Assembly (NCBI RefSeq): GCF_000377665.1
Contig: NZ_KB898652.1
Coordinates: forward strand, 124,001-188,000
Origin: Vreelandella zhanjiangensis DSM 21076
Lineage (GTDB): Bacteria; Pseudomonadota; Gammaproteobacteria; Pseudomonadales; Halomonadaceae
Length of the DNA: 64,000 nt
Reading direction: 5' to 3'
Part shown: positions 1-8,922 of the stretch, piece by piece
Position numbering within the stretch: position 1 is the stretch's first letter
Layout of the letters: each line of letters begins with the position of its first letter
The notes under the pieces: model-generated
What the model saw: only the letters and a program-made list of their open reading frames with translations
Database searches by the model: none
What the model was told of the DNA's origin: nothing
Made by a program: the position numbers and the translations under genes

Positions 1-1701
1 TTATCACGCTTGGTGACGCTTGCAGGCGTTGTGGTTCTGGTGGGTCTGCTGCCGTGGCTTTCGGGCCGTGACCCGGCACTGAGCATTCTGCGGGCGCGCT
101 CTGCCGAGCAGGAGGCAACGCCTGAAGCGCTAGCCGCTATTCGTGCGCAGTTGGGCCTGGAATCAGGGCCACTGGAAATGCTGCAGCGCTGGCTGATGGG
201 GCTTCTTCATGGTGATGCGGGCAACTCCTGGATCTCAGGGGCGCCAGTGCTGCCCGGCATGCTGAAAAGCGCGCAGGTATCATTGATGCTAATGGGCTTT
301 GCCATGCTGGTGGCCATTGTCACCGCAACGCTTATCTGTCTGCCTGTCGTTCGGCGTGGTTTACGCGGCCAGGTCAGCCGTTCTTCCGGCGCAATGGGCG
401 CAGCATTAACAGCCCTGCCTGAGTTCCTGCTTGCCTCGTTACTCTTGGTGGTTTTTGCTGCCTGGCTCAACTGGCTACCACCCTATGGCTGGCGAGGCCT
501 GAGCTATGTGGTGCTTCCAGCATTGGCGCTGGGTCTTCCCGCTGGGGGCCTGCTGGGCCGCTTGTTTAGCGACGGCCTGTCGGCCACCTTTACCGAGCGC
601 TGGGTAGCTACCTGGAGTGTGGCGGGCTTCTCTCATCGCCGTATTACGCTATCCGTTCTGCGTCGTACGCTGCCCAGCCTTATGCCTCAGGTAGGCATGG
701 TCATGGTGGGCTTGACCGGCGGTGCAATTGCCGTTGAGCAGGTGTTTTCGATTCCAGGCCTTGGCCGGGCAACTCTCGGGGCCGCATCGGCCCAGGACAT
801 GCCGGCACTGCAAACCGGTATTCTTATCCTGCTGGTGATTGCTATTGTGCTGGGCAGCCTTGCCAATATTGGCCGTGCTCTGCTGCTTGGCCGCGCATTT
901 CGGCTGGGCGCGCTGCCTGTTGCCCACAACGAGCAGAGCGTATCGCGTAGGGCATGGATCGTCCCCGTTGTTGCCATCACGCTACTCTGCGTGTTGATCG
1001 CGGCAGGCATTACCCGCGATCCATTTAACTCGGCATTTATGCGTTTGGAAACACCCAGCTTTGGCCTCCCCTTGGGGGCAGACGGCACCGGACGCGATAT
1101 TCTGGCCCGGGTAGCCCATGGCGCGCTATCCACGATTGGCATGGCGGTTGTCGTGGTAGGTTTCACGCTGATTCTGGGGCTTCTGATTGGCTTAGCGCCC
1201 CGGCTTGCCACGGGCCCCATTGAAATCACCAAAGCAACGCCGCCCACCATTGCGGGCCTTATCGTTGCCGGTTTGATTGGGCCAAGCACCAGCGGCGCAA
1301 TTATTGCAGTCACGGCAGTGGCCTGGGCACCGCTTGCGGCACATACGGCGGCGCTGGTTACCGAGGCAAAAGCTCAGCCTCACGTGCGCATAACGCCACT
1401 TCTTGGGGTGGGACGACTGCGCCTGATGGGCCGCTATATTCTTCCCGCAGTGATTGGCCCAGTGTTTCGCCACGCCATGCTGCGCTTGCCTGGAGTTGCC
1501 CTGGCGCTCGCGGCACTGGGCTTTTTGGGCCTGGGACCACGACCACCCTCGCCGGAGTGGGGGCTAGTGCTGGCAGAAGGCATGCCCTATATCGAGCGTG
1601 CCCCTTGGGCGGTACTGATTCCTGCGCTGGCGCTGGTACTGCTGTCGGTACTGGCAGTGTCACTTTCAAGCTTTGTGGGTTCAAGTAAGCCAGCTCGTTA
1701 A
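1..1701 (+). CDS. Fused DppB-DppC-type ABC transporter permease (5' end outside window)
   Basis: Inner membrane permease of a peptide/nickel-type ABC importer. The reading frame is open to base 1, so the true start lies upstream; 566 residues are visible. Two permease domains lie in one chain. The first, up to about residue 300, is DppB-like, with the loop GFSHRRITLSVLRRTLPS near residue 210 followed by the E-x-F-x-x-P-G-L-G-R segment. The second, from about residue 315, is DppC-like, with LGADGTGRD near residue 358 and a second cytoplasmic loop near residue 470. In most bacteria these are two genes, so this is a fusion. The substrate cannot be told from the sequence; the binding protein and ATPase genes are probably upstream, outside the window. 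Confidence 0.85.
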   Translation, partial: LSRLVTLAGVVVLVGLLPWLSGRDPALSILRARSAEQEATPEALAAIRAQLGLESGPLEMLQRWLMGLLHGDAGNSWISGAPVLPGMLKSAQVSLMLMGFAMLVAIVTATLICLPVVRRGLRGQVSRSSGAMGAALTALPEFLLASLLLVVFAAWLNWLPPYGWRGLSYVVLPALALGLPAGGLLGRLFSDGLSATFTERWVATWSVAGFSHRRITLSVLRRTLPSLMPQVGMVMVGLTGGAIAVEQVFSIPGLGRATLGAASAQDMPALQTGILILLVIAIVLGSLANIGRALLLGRAFRLGALPVAHNEQSVSRRAWIVPVVAITLLCVLIAAGITRDPFNSAFMRLETPSFGLPLGADGTGRDILARVAHGALSTIGMAVVVVGFTLILGLLIGLAPRLATGPIEITKATPPTIAGLIVAGLIGPSTSGAIIAVTAVAWAPLAAHTAALVTEAKAQPHVRITPLLGVGRLRLMGRYILPAVIGPVFRHAMLRLPGVALALAALGFLGLGPRPPSPEWGLVLAEGMPYIERAPWAVLIPALALVLLSVLAVSLSSFVGSSKPAR

Positions 1702-1730
1702 CTGACTAACGCAAATGATTAGGCAAAAAA

Positions 1731-1755
1731 ATACCCCCGAAACATTCGGGGGTAT
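1731..1755. terminator. Bidirectional intrinsic terminator between the permease and bfr
   Basis: A perfect 11-bp stem (atacccccgaa / ttcgggggtat) with a 3-base loop is flanked by a run of A on the left and T on the right. It can therefore end transcription of the permease gene on the plus strand and of the convergent bfr gene on the minus strand. Confidence 0.9.
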
Positions 1756-1812
1756 TTTGGTTTGAACGCAGTTTACACAGCGCGCTGGCAAACCTTGCTC
1801 TTAACGTAGCGC

Positions 1813-2298
1813 TTACTCGTGGTCGCCCGCCAACTGCATTTGACGCAGCATGTAGTTCTGGATACCTACCTGATCAATCAGCTTCAGCTCGGTTTCGATA
1901 TGATCAATATGATCTTCTTCATCGGCGAGCAGGTCGCGCAGCAGATCGCGTGACACATAGTCTTTCACGCTTTCGCAGTAGGTGATCGCGGCAATGTAAT
2001 CGTTACGGCCGTCGTGCTCGATTCTAAGATCGCTTTCAAGCATCTCTTTGACGTTTTCACCGATATGCAGCTTGCCCAGATCCTGAAGGTTAGGAATGCC
2101 TTCCAGGAACAGGATACGCTCGATCAGCTTGTCAGCGTGCTGCATTTCTTCAATAGACTCGTCGTATTCCCACTTGGCGAGCGCTTTAAGACCCCAATCC
2201 TTGTACATTTTGGCATGCAAAAAGTACTGATTGATGGCAATAAGCTCGTTGCCCAACGCTTTGTTTAAATGCTGAATTACCTGGGGATCACCTTTCAT
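1813..2298 (-). CDS. bfr: Bacterioferritin
   Basis: Haem-containing ferritin that oxidises Fe(II) and stores it as a mineral in a 24-subunit cytoplasmic shell. It is 161 residues long, normal for the family. All ferroxidase ligands are visible: Glu18, Glu51, His54, Glu94, Glu127 and His130. The haem ligand Met52 is also present, so this is the catalytically competent haem-binding type. It lies downstream of bfd on the same strand, separated by 181 bases that contain a small hairpin. The neighbour bfd encodes the ferredoxin that releases the stored iron. Confidence 0.97.
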   Translation of the reverse strand: MKGDPQVIQHLNKALGNELIAINQYFLHAKMYKDWGLKALAKWEYDESIEEMQHADKLIERILFLEGIPNLQDLGKLHIGENVKEMLESDLRIEHDGRNDYIAAITYCESVKDYVSRDLLRDLLADEEDHIDHIETELKLIDQVGIQNYMLRQMQLAGDHE

Positions 2299-2363
2299 GA
2301 CGTCACCTTTCTCGCTGTAATGCTGATAGTTAATCTAACCAATCAAGCAGTTACGTTAATGAA

Positions 2364-2392
2364 GGAGTATAGGCCATGCAAAGGCATACTCC
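2364..2392. repeat. Inverted repeat between bfd and bfr
   Basis: The arms ggagtat and atactcc enclose a further gcc/ggc pairing, giving a hairpin in the bfd-bfr spacer. There is no T-run, so it could be an mRNA processing or stability element or a binding site rather than a terminator. The rest of the 181-base spacer shows nothing recognisable. Confidence 0.4.
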
Positions 2393-2479
2393 CAGTTTTC
2401 TGAGAGTATAGAGAAGGTGAGGAAAAATTCAAACAAATCAGTTATTTGCTAACGATAACCCTAACAAGAGTGATTCGCG

Positions 2480-2686
2480 TCACACAGCGTAAGCGAGACT
2501 CATGTCGGCTTCCATGCGCGCTTCATACAACGCTTCTTTGGTAAGCGATTTAGCATAGCAGGCGCACTTGCCACACTGGGTGGCACAGCCGGTGGCTTCA
2601 CGCACTTCTCGCCAGCTGCGCGCTCCATCGCTCACCTGCTGACGAATCTGATGATCGGTTACTCCCTTGCACACGCAAACGTACAT
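2480..2686 (-). CDS. bfd: Bacterioferritin-associated ferredoxin
   Basis: Small [2Fe-2S] protein that binds bacterioferritin and passes electrons to the stored ferric mineral so that iron can be mobilised. It has 68 residues. The cluster cysteines are visible as the N-terminal C-x-C (Cys4, Cys6) and the later Cys38-x-x-Cys41; extra Cys34 and Cys43 flank them. The ATG is preceded by GAGGTG at good spacing. A Fur-box-like sequence lies about 35 bases upstream, which fits induction under iron starvation, opposite in logic to iron storage. Confidence 0.95.
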   Translation of the reverse strand: MYVCVCKGVTDHQIRQQVSDGARSWREVREATGCATQCGKCACYAKSLTKEALYEARMEADMSLAYAV

Positions 2687-2719
2687 GGCGACACCTCATA
2701 AATAGCATGAGGTGAATGT

Positions 2720-2738
2720 AAATGATTCGCATACATTT
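2720..2738 (-). promoter_or_regulatory. Putative Fur box upstream of bfd
   Basis: The 19 bases aaatgattcgcatacattt resemble the Fur operator core (aatgattcgcatt type). They overlap a TAAAAT-like -10 element read toward bfd on the minus strand. Family knowledge says bfd is commonly Fur-repressed; binding here is inferred. Confidence 0.6.
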
Positions 2739-2845
2739 TATCAAGTAAAAATCTATGCCTTTTAGTAGTGATTGCCTTTCACGATAAAATTGTCGAATTA
2801 ACACAGGAAGTTAGTATTTAGTTGCGTGTTTACTAATACGTACGC

Positions 2846-3295
2846 TTAACGGAAAGATACTGCGCTAGTGCGCGTATTGGAGACAATATCTGGCCAGCTG
2901 CGCTGCTGGCGATCAAAAAGTACCCACCAATAGCCCAAGCCGAATACCGCCAAAGAGGGCCAGGCGACCACACAACGTATCAGGCCCTGTTTAAGGGTAA
3001 TGGTCTCGCCATCAAGCGTTTGCACACGTAGACCCCACGCCTGCATGCCCAGCGTCATGCCGGCGCGCCGCCAGAAAAAACAGAAGAAACCGGTGGTGGA
3101 GAGAAGCAGTAAACCGCGCAGGCTCCAGACGGCCAAAGCAGAAGCCCCGACGGCCTCCACTGGCTGACTGAGTACCAGCCGGAAAAACGCTAGATGGATA
3201 ATCGTAATAAGCAGCCAGAGGGCTAGCACTAATACGCCATCATACGCCATGGCGCCCAGCCGGCGGCCCAGCCCGGCTGAAACTACGTTATCCAT
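2846..3295 (-). CDS. RDD family membrane protein
   Basis: Integral membrane protein of 149 residues with three or four hydrophobic segments and the family's N-terminal R-x3-A-x3-D pattern (RRLGAMAYD, residues 11-19). RDD proteins have been linked to ion or proton transport, but the function of this member is unknown. It lies 9 bases downstream of lptG on the same strand and is probably co-transcribed with lptF-lptG, an arrangement also seen in pseudomonads. Confidence 0.85.
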   Translation of the reverse strand: MDNVVSAGLGRRLGAMAYDGVLVLALWLLITIIHLAFFRLVLSQPVEAVGASALAVWSLRGLLLLSTTGFFCFFWRRAGMTLGMQAWGLRVQTLDGETITLKQGLIRCVVAWPSLAVFGLGYWWVLFDRQQRSWPDIVSNTRTSAVSFR

Positions 3296-3304
3296 AAACT
3301 TACG

Positions 3305-4384
3305 CTAGCCATTACGTCGCAGGAAATAAATCCCCACGGCGGCACAGGCCAGGGTCGGCACCAGTACCGCCCATACAGGAGAAAACCCAAAAATCGTTGA
3401 TGCAGGGGCCAGCAGATCCTGAATATATTTAAACGCAAGCCCGGTGACCACACCATAAAACACCCGCGTTCCCGCCGCCACGGTACGCAGCGGGCCAAAT
3501 ACAAACGAGGCGGCAATCAAGACCAGCGAGCCCATGGTGAGCGGCATAAGCATCTTTTGCCAGAAGTACAGCAGCGGTTGATCCGCGGTTAGCCCCTGCG
3601 CCTGCAGATAGCGCGCATAGGCCCACAGCTCACTGGGTGCCTGGCTCTCGACATCACGTAGCAGGCGCTCCAACTGTACTGGTGTAATATGCGTTTCCCA
3701 GAAGGCGCTGTCGTAGCTTTCAGACTCGGTATAATCACCGTAAATACGTGTGGTAGTCACATTTTCAAGCCGCCAGGCGCCCTCTTCCCAATGCGCACGA
3801 GCAGCATGCGTGGCTTCGACCAGCTGCCTTTCATCAAAGCGGTAGCGAGTTAAATCAAGTACTACTTCGTCGGCGCGAATCGCCCCGAACCGGTAAACGC
3901 TATCACCTTCAAACTGCCAGCCGCTGCGACTGGCGGGCTGGGCGCTTTCGCCCTGGCGCTGCTCAAGCTGCCACGCTTCGGCAAACTGCTCGGTGCGTGG
4001 GCTTACGAACTCGGCGATCAGCAGCACCACAACCACCACCAGCAGCACCGGCTTCATCACGCCCCAAACAATACGCGCCAGTGAACGCCCAGAGGCGCGC
4101 ATAACGGTAAGCTCATTACTGGACGCCATGCTGCCTAAACCAATCAGCGCGCCAATCAGGACCGCCACCGGGGCATACTGATAAAAACGCCACGGCGTAC
4201 GCATGAGTAGGTAGAAGAACACATCCAGTGCGGTGTAATTGCCTTGTACGTGGCGCAAGTCACCAATGTAGGCAAGCGTGATATCCAGCCCCAACAGCAC
4301 GAACTGGACAACGATGATCGCCCCCAGTACGTTGCGGGCGATATACCGATCTAAACGATCCGCAACTATCAGCACATTCAGCAT
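3305..4384 (-). CDS. lptG: LPS export ABC transporter permease LptG
   Basis: One of the two inner membrane permeases of the LptB2FGC complex that extracts lipopolysaccharide from the inner membrane and pushes it onto the periplasmic bridge. It is 359 residues, typical. N-terminal membrane segments with the conserved RxSGRSLARIVWGVMKP region (near residue 95) are followed by a periplasmic jellyroll domain and three C-terminal membrane segments. Its ATG overlaps the stop of lptF by one base (TAATG), so the two are translationally coupled. Confidence 0.95.
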   Translation of the reverse strand: MLNVLIVADRLDRYIARNVLGAIIVVQFVLLGLDITLAYIGDLRHVQGNYTALDVFFYLLMRTPWRFYQYAPVAVLIGALIGLGSMASSNELTVMRASGRSLARIVWGVMKPVLLVVVVVLLIAEFVSPRTEQFAEAWQLEQRQGESAQPASRSGWQFEGDSVYRFGAIRADEVVLDLTRYRFDERQLVEATHAARAHWEEGAWRLENVTTTRIYGDYTESESYDSAFWETHITPVQLERLLRDVESQAPSELWAYARYLQAQGLTADQPLLYFWQKMLMPLTMGSLVLIAASFVFGPLRTVAAGTRVFYGVVTGLAFKYIQDLLAPASTIFGFSPVWAVLVPTLACAAVGIYFLRRNG

Positions 4385-5457
4385 TAACGCATCCCCTTAC
4401 GCTGAGAGCGCCATAAAAGCAGTAATCCCAGGCCTAAAAACAGTAAATGTACCGGCCAAACGCCGATCAGCGGCGTTAATTTGCCGCTACCAATGGCATC
4501 GACTGCCGCGAGCAGCAAGCTTAAATAACCGACATATAAAAAGACCGCGGGCAGCAGCTTGGCAAACCGGCCCTGGCGCGGGTTCACGCGGGAAAGCGGC
4601 TGAGCAAGAAGGGCCAGCACGAACACCATGAACGGCAGCCCTGCACGCCACTGAAACTGCGCCTGAGCACGCGGGTTGGGGTCGTGCCAAAGCGCTGCGG
4701 TGGTTGCGAATTCAAGCGAATCCAGCTCCTGGCGGCTACGGCTTAACCCCAGACGCATCGTATAGCGTTCAAAGGTAAGCCGCTGCGCATCCATCTGGCC
4801 GGGGGCCACGCCATAACGTTCGCCATTTTCCAGCACCAGAAAGCGGCTGCCCGTTTCAACCCGGGTTTCCTGATGGCCCGACGCCGCCCGCGTCACAAAA
4901 CTATGCGGGCTTTCAGGCCCGGGCAGCTCGTGCACCAGAACCTCCTGCATTTCAGTGCCTTCGCTATTGAAGTCAGTGATATACGCCGTACGCCCGCCGC
5001 CAAAATCCTGAAAGCGCCCTGGGGCCAGCACCGAGACATCCAGGCGGCTGCTCTGCTCTTCAAGCGTGGCCGCTGTTTGCAGCGCGCCAGCCGGGGTTAG
5101 CCACAGGCTGCAAAGAGCGACCAATACCGCAACGATAGAGGCAGGCAGCAGCGTGACCCGTAAAAGACGCAGCGGGCTCATGCCGCAGGCCACCATGACG
5201 GTAATTTCGCTGTTCATATAAAGCTGCCCATAGGCCAGCAGAATACCCAGGAAAAACGCCAGTGGGAGCACCAGCTCCATAAAGCCGGGCAGATGAAACA
5301 TCATCAGGCTGCCCAGAATGGTGACTGGAAAATCACCCTCCGCTGCATCTGAAAAGTAGCGAATAAAACGACTGCCCATAATGACGAGCAATAGAATACC
5401 GGCCACCGCGGACATGGTGAGTAACACTTCGCGAGTTAAGTACCGAAATAAAATCAA
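4384..5457 (-). CDS. lptF: LPS export ABC transporter permease LptF
   Basis: Partner permease of LptG in the lipopolysaccharide export machine. It has 357 residues and the same architecture: membrane segments at the N terminus, a conserved cytoplasmic coupling region (ITVMVACGMSPLRLLRV, near residue 85), a periplasmic beta domain and C-terminal membrane segments. It is transcribed divergently from pepA across a 122-base spacer, the usual arrangement in gammaproteobacteria. The first gene of an lptF-lptG-RDD operon. Confidence 0.95.
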   Translation of the reverse strand: MILFRYLTREVLLTMSAVAGILLLVIMGSRFIRYFSDAAEGDFPVTILGSLMMFHLPGFMELVLPLAFFLGILLAYGQLYMNSEITVMVACGMSPLRLLRVTLLPASIVAVLVALCSLWLTPAGALQTAATLEEQSSRLDVSVLAPGRFQDFGGGRTAYITDFNSEGTEMQEVLVHELPGPESPHSFVTRAASGHQETRVETGSRFLVLENGERYGVAPGQMDAQRLTFERYTMRLGLSRSRQELDSLEFATTAALWHDPNPRAQAQFQWRAGLPFMVFVLALLAQPLSRVNPRQGRFAKLLPAVFLYVGYLSLLLAAVDAIGSGKLTPLIGVWPVHLLFLGLGLLLLWRSQRKGMR

Positions 5458-5579
5458 CGCCCTCTCCGGCTAATCGTGCAGGATGCCATGCAATGCGTCC
5501 ATGGCTTGGGTACACTAAACGAACACTCAGTACGGGGCATTATCCCGAATCCCTCGATGCTTGTCTTGTTGGAGACGTC

Positions 5580-7100
5580 ATGGAATTTTCCGTTCAGACC
5601 GCCAATCCGGCTAAAGCCGAAACGGCTTGTCTCGTCATCCCCGTTTTTAAAGGTAGCGACTTACTACCCACGGCCGCCAGATTAGACGACGCCAGCGAGC
5701 GTTTAATCGGCCAGTTGCTTGAGCGCGGTGATTTTGATCCAACGCTTGGCAACGTGCAGATGATTCCGTTTGCACCGGGTCTTGGCGCAGAGCGGCTATT
5801 GTTAGTAGGCCTCGGCGAGCGCGAAAAGTGCCAGGAAGCCGCGTTTTTAAAAGCGCTGGATGCCGCCATGGCAGCACTTACCAAACTGCCGGTGGATGAA
5901 GCCAGCATCGCATTTGACGATGTGCCGCTTGAAACCCGTGACAGCAACTGGAAAGCCCGCAAGGTACTGGAAGCCGCTGAGCGCGCCATTTACCGTTTCG
6001 ATCAGTTTAAGTCGCAGCCCGCACCTTTAGCGAGCCTTAACGAATTAACGCTGATGGTGAGCGAAGCGGGTGACGCTAAGCTTGCCAGCCAAGGGGCACG
6101 CATTGGCGCGGCCATCGGCCAGGGCATTAACTACACCCGTACGCTGGGTAATTTACCGGGCAATGTGTGCACGCCGCGCTATCTTGCCGAGCAGGCCGAA
6201 GAGCTGGGCCGGACTTCCAACGGCGCGCTGGACGTCGAGATTCTTGATGAAGACGCGCTGGAAGCGCTGGGCGCAGGCTCGCTGCTTTCCGTGGGCCGGG
6301 GCAGCAGCCAACCCACCCGCTTGATCGTGATGAAGTACAACGGCGCAGACGAGCGCGAAGAAGCGCCTCACGTTCTGGTAGGTAAAGGTATCACCTTCGA
6401 TACCGGCGGCATTTCGTTGAAGCCTGGCGAAGGCATGGACGAAATGAAATTCGACATGTGCGGCGCCGCCAGCGTATTTGGTACCGTCAAGACAATGCTG
6501 GCTATCAAGCCCAAGCTCAATCTGGTGTTTATTGTCGCTGCCGCCGAGAACATGCCGGACGGCCTGGCCACCAAGCCCGGCGATATCATCAAGACGCTTA
6601 AAGGCCTGACGGTTGAAGTGCTCAATACCGATGCCGAAGGCCGTCTGGTACTTTGCGACGCGCTGACGTATGCCGAGCGCTTCAAGCCGGCAAGCGTCGT
6701 GGATATTGCCACGCTTACTGGTGCTGTCATTGTTGGTCTGGGCCACCACGCGACCGGCCTGCTCTCCAATGATGATGATCTGGCGCTCGATTTATTAGAA
6801 GCGGGCGAAGCGGCCTGGGACCGCGCCTGGCACCTGCCTCTTTGGGATGAGTACCAGGACCAGTTGGAATCCAACTTCGCGGATCTGGCCAATATCGGTG
6901 GACGCCCGGCGGGTACGATTACCGCGGCGTGTTTTTTGTCGCGCTTTGCCGATCACTTCCCCTGGGCGCATCTGGATATCGCCGGTACCGCCTGGCACTC
7001 AGGCAAACAGAAAGGCGCTACCGGCCGCCCGGTCGGCCTGCTTTCGCAATACCTGCTGGACCGTGAAACCGACGCTCAGGTAGAAAGTAGCACCAATTAA
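5580..7100 (+). CDS. pepA: Leucyl (cytosol) aminopeptidase
   Basis: M17 family metallo-aminopeptidase, hexameric, cytoplasmic, removing N-terminal residues from peptides; in some enterobacteria PepA also binds DNA. The ATG at 5580 is chosen because GGAG lies five bases upstream and the product begins MEFSVQT as in relatives. An upstream in-frame start at 5493 would add 29 unlikely residues. The product is 506 residues. The family signature NTDAEGRL is at residues 349-356, and the metal-binding GKGITFDTGG is upstream of it. It is divergent from lptF. In many relatives holC follows directly; here ilvE intervenes. Confidence 0.95.
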   Translation: MEFSVQTANPAKAETACLVIPVFKGSDLLPTAARLDDASERLIGQLLERGDFDPTLGNVQMIPFAPGLGAERLLLVGLGEREKCQEAAFLKALDAAMAALTKLPVDEASIAFDDVPLETRDSNWKARKVLEAAERAIYRFDQFKSQPAPLASLNELTLMVSEAGDAKLASQGARIGAAIGQGINYTRTLGNLPGNVCTPRYLAEQAEELGRTSNGALDVEILDEDALEALGAGSLLSVGRGSSQPTRLIVMKYNGADEREEAPHVLVGKGITFDTGGISLKPGEGMDEMKFDMCGAASVFGTVKTMLAIKPKLNLVFIVAAAENMPDGLATKPGDIIKTLKGLTVEVLNTDAEGRLVLCDALTYAERFKPASVVDIATLTGAVIVGLGHHATGLLSNDDDLALDLLEAGEAAWDRAWHLPLWDEYQDQLESNFADLANIGGRPAGTITAACFLSRFADHFPWAHLDIAGTAWHSGKQKGATGRPVGLLSQYLLDRETDAQVESSTN

Positions 7101-7161
7101 TATCCTGATTGAGCGCTCGATGGTTGCCTTTCAGGGCGACAACCGTTAAACCTGAAAGTAT

Positions 7162-7193
7162 TAGCGTGTGCCAGTCCTTTATGGCACACGCTA
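7162..7193. repeat. Hairpin in the pepA-ilvE spacer
   Basis: A perfect 12-bp stem (tagcgtgtgcca / tggcacacgcta) with an 8-base loop sits between pepA and ilvE. There is no T-run after it, so it is either a weak terminator for pepA or an mRNA stability element. No leader peptide with branched-chain codons was found beside it. Confidence 0.5.
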
Positions 7194-7253
7194 CTCCTGA
7201 CGATATGCTTACATTCGCCCTTCGGGGCCTGGCTCTAGCGGAGAAAACACGCC

Positions 7254-8363
7254 GTGCCCACTAGTTCTACGACTCGTTTTGAAATCCTGCCGTCCAATCA
7301 GCCGACGGCCGATAGTATCCGTGACAATATCCTGACCAACCCAGGGTTTGGCAAGTACTTCACCGACCATATGGTCAATGTCCGCTGGACGGTCGATGCC
7401 GATTGGCACGGCCACCAGGTGCGCCCTTACGGCCCGCTAACGCTCGACCCGGCCGCCTCCGTGCTGCATTACGGTCAGGAAATTTTTGAAGGTATCAAAG
7501 CCTATCGTCATGCTGACGGTTCGGTCTGGACCTTCCGCCCGGAGAAAAACGCCGAGCGTTTCCGCCGCAGTGCCCGCCGTTTAGCCTTGCCGGAGCTAGC
7601 GGATGAAGATTTCATCGGTTCGATCAAGGCGCTGCTGGCCCAGGACCATAGCTGGGTACCCACGCCGCAAAGCGATGCAGACGAGTGCAGCCTTTACCTT
7701 CGCCCGTTCATGATCGCCACGGAAGCTTTCCTGGGAGTACGCCCGGCTCACGAAGTGGATTACTACGTGATCGCATCCCCGGCGGCGTCCTACTTCAAGG
7801 GCGGCATCAGCCCGGTATCCATCTGGCTCTCCTCGCATTACAAGCGGGCAGCCGCGGGCGGCACCGGCTTTGCCAAGTGCGGCGGCAACTACGCAGCATC
7901 ACTGGCCGCCCAGAAGGAAGCCGAATCTCACGGCTGTGGTCAGGTAGTGTTTCTGGACGCTGCGGAAAGCAAGTGGATCGAGGAACTGGGTGGCATGAAC
8001 CTGTTTTTCGTGTTCAAGGATGGCCGCCTGGTCACCCCGCGCCTGACGGATACCATTCTGGAAGGCGTGACCCGTAACTCGGTGCTCACCCTTGCCAAAG
8101 ACATGGGTCTGACCCCGGAAGAGCGCCCGATCAGTATTGATGAGTGGCGTGACGGCGCGGCTTCCGGCGAGATCACAGAAGTGTTCGCCTGTGGCACCGC
8201 CGCGGTCATCACGCCGGTAGGCGAGCTGGTCACGGAAAACGAGCGCATTCGCTTGAACGGCGACGGTGGTAACGACGTCGCCATGCGCATTCGCAAGACG
8301 CTTCTGGATATCCAGTACGGCCGCAGCGAAGACAAACACGGCTGGCTTACCCAACTGGTGTAA
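7254..8363 (+). CDS. ilvE: Branched-chain amino acid aminotransferase (BCAT type II)
   Basis: PLP enzyme of fold type IV that interconverts leucine, isoleucine and valine with their 2-oxo acids. It has 369 residues, the longer form resembling eukaryotic and actinobacterial BCATs rather than the roughly 309-residue E. coli IlvE. The expected PLP lysine is Lys208 in AKCGGNYAAS, and the EELGGMNLFFVF segment follows. The start is GTG, with GGAG about 10 bases upstream. It lies between pepA and holC, which are adjacent in many relatives. Confidence 0.92.
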   Translation: MPTSSTTRFEILPSNQPTADSIRDNILTNPGFGKYFTDHMVNVRWTVDADWHGHQVRPYGPLTLDPAASVLHYGQEIFEGIKAYRHADGSVWTFRPEKNAERFRRSARRLALPELADEDFIGSIKALLAQDHSWVPTPQSDADECSLYLRPFMIATEAFLGVRPAHEVDYYVIASPAASYFKGGISPVSIWLSSHYKRAAAGGTGFAKCGGNYAASLAAQKEAESHGCGQVVFLDAAESKWIEELGGMNLFFVFKDGRLVTPRLTDTILEGVTRNSVLTLAKDMGLTPEERPISIDEWRDGAASGEITEVFACGTAAVITPVGELVTENERIRLNGDGGNDVAMRIRKTLLDIQYGRSEDKHGWLTQLV

Positions 8364-8374
8364 TGTCTCCCCCG

Positions 8375-8396
8375 CCGCCGCCAGCAATGGCGGCGG
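8375..8396. repeat. GC-rich hairpin after ilvE
   Basis: A 9-bp stem (ccgccgcca / tggcggcgg) with a GCAA loop begins about 10 bases after the ilvE stop codon. No T-run follows, so termination would be weak; it may protect the ilvE transcript 3' end. Confidence 0.45.
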
Positions 8397-8472
8397 TGAT
8401 GACGTTCATTTGGAATGGCTTTGAAGCGCTTTTAAAGCCCTTTCAGAGAGCTTGGCAAACGCTGGAGCCGCT

Positions 8473-8904
8473 ATGGCGCGCATCGATTTTTATATTCTCC
8501 CTGATACCACTCTGGACGCGCGTTTGGCATTCGCCTGCAAGCTGGCCGAAACCATTTGGCGCAAAGGCTATCGCCTGCACCTTCACTGCGAAGACAAGGC
8601 CCTTGCCGAACAGGCGGACGCAGCCCTGTGGAATTTTCGTGAGGACGCCTACCTGCCCCACGCGCTTGAAGACAGCGAGATGGCGGCCAGCGTGCCGATA
8701 ACGCTGGGTTGGCAGACACTGCCCACGCCCAAAGAAGAAACCGCGCTCCTCAATCTGCACCCCGATATTCCTGACGGCGTTGAACGCTATGCGCGCGTTG
8801 CAGAAATTATCAATCAGCATCAACACGTTCTGGTCGCCAAGCGCGCTTGCTGGCAGCGTTATAAAGAGCTTGGGCATGAAGTGGTGCCGCATAAGCTTGG
8901 CTAA
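8473..8904 (+). CDS. holC: DNA polymerase III subunit chi
   Basis: Accessory subunit of the clamp loader that contacts single-strand binding protein and, through psi, the tau/gamma subunits. The ATG at 8473 has GGAG five bases upstream and gives the typical start MARIDFYIL; the product is 143 residues. It keeps the conserved pattern RLAFACKLAETIWRKGYRLHLHC and the C-terminal WQRYKELGHEV. holC normally precedes valS; here two extra genes separate them. Confidence 0.93.
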   Translation: MARIDFYILPDTTLDARLAFACKLAETIWRKGYRLHLHCEDKALAEQADAALWNFREDAYLPHALEDSEMAASVPITLGWQTLPTPKEETALLNLHPDIPDGVERYARVAEIINQHQHVLVAKRACWQRYKELGHEVVPHKLG

Positions 8905-8922
8905 CCAAAATGAGCGGTCCTT

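Noticed and set aside
5493..5579. Upstream start for pepA
   Set aside because: The ATG at 5580 has a good ribosome site and gives the family N terminus.
7101..7253. Leader peptide for ilvE attenuation
   Set aside because: The only short frame (MVAFQGDNR) has no Leu/Ile/Val run and the hairpin has no T-tract.
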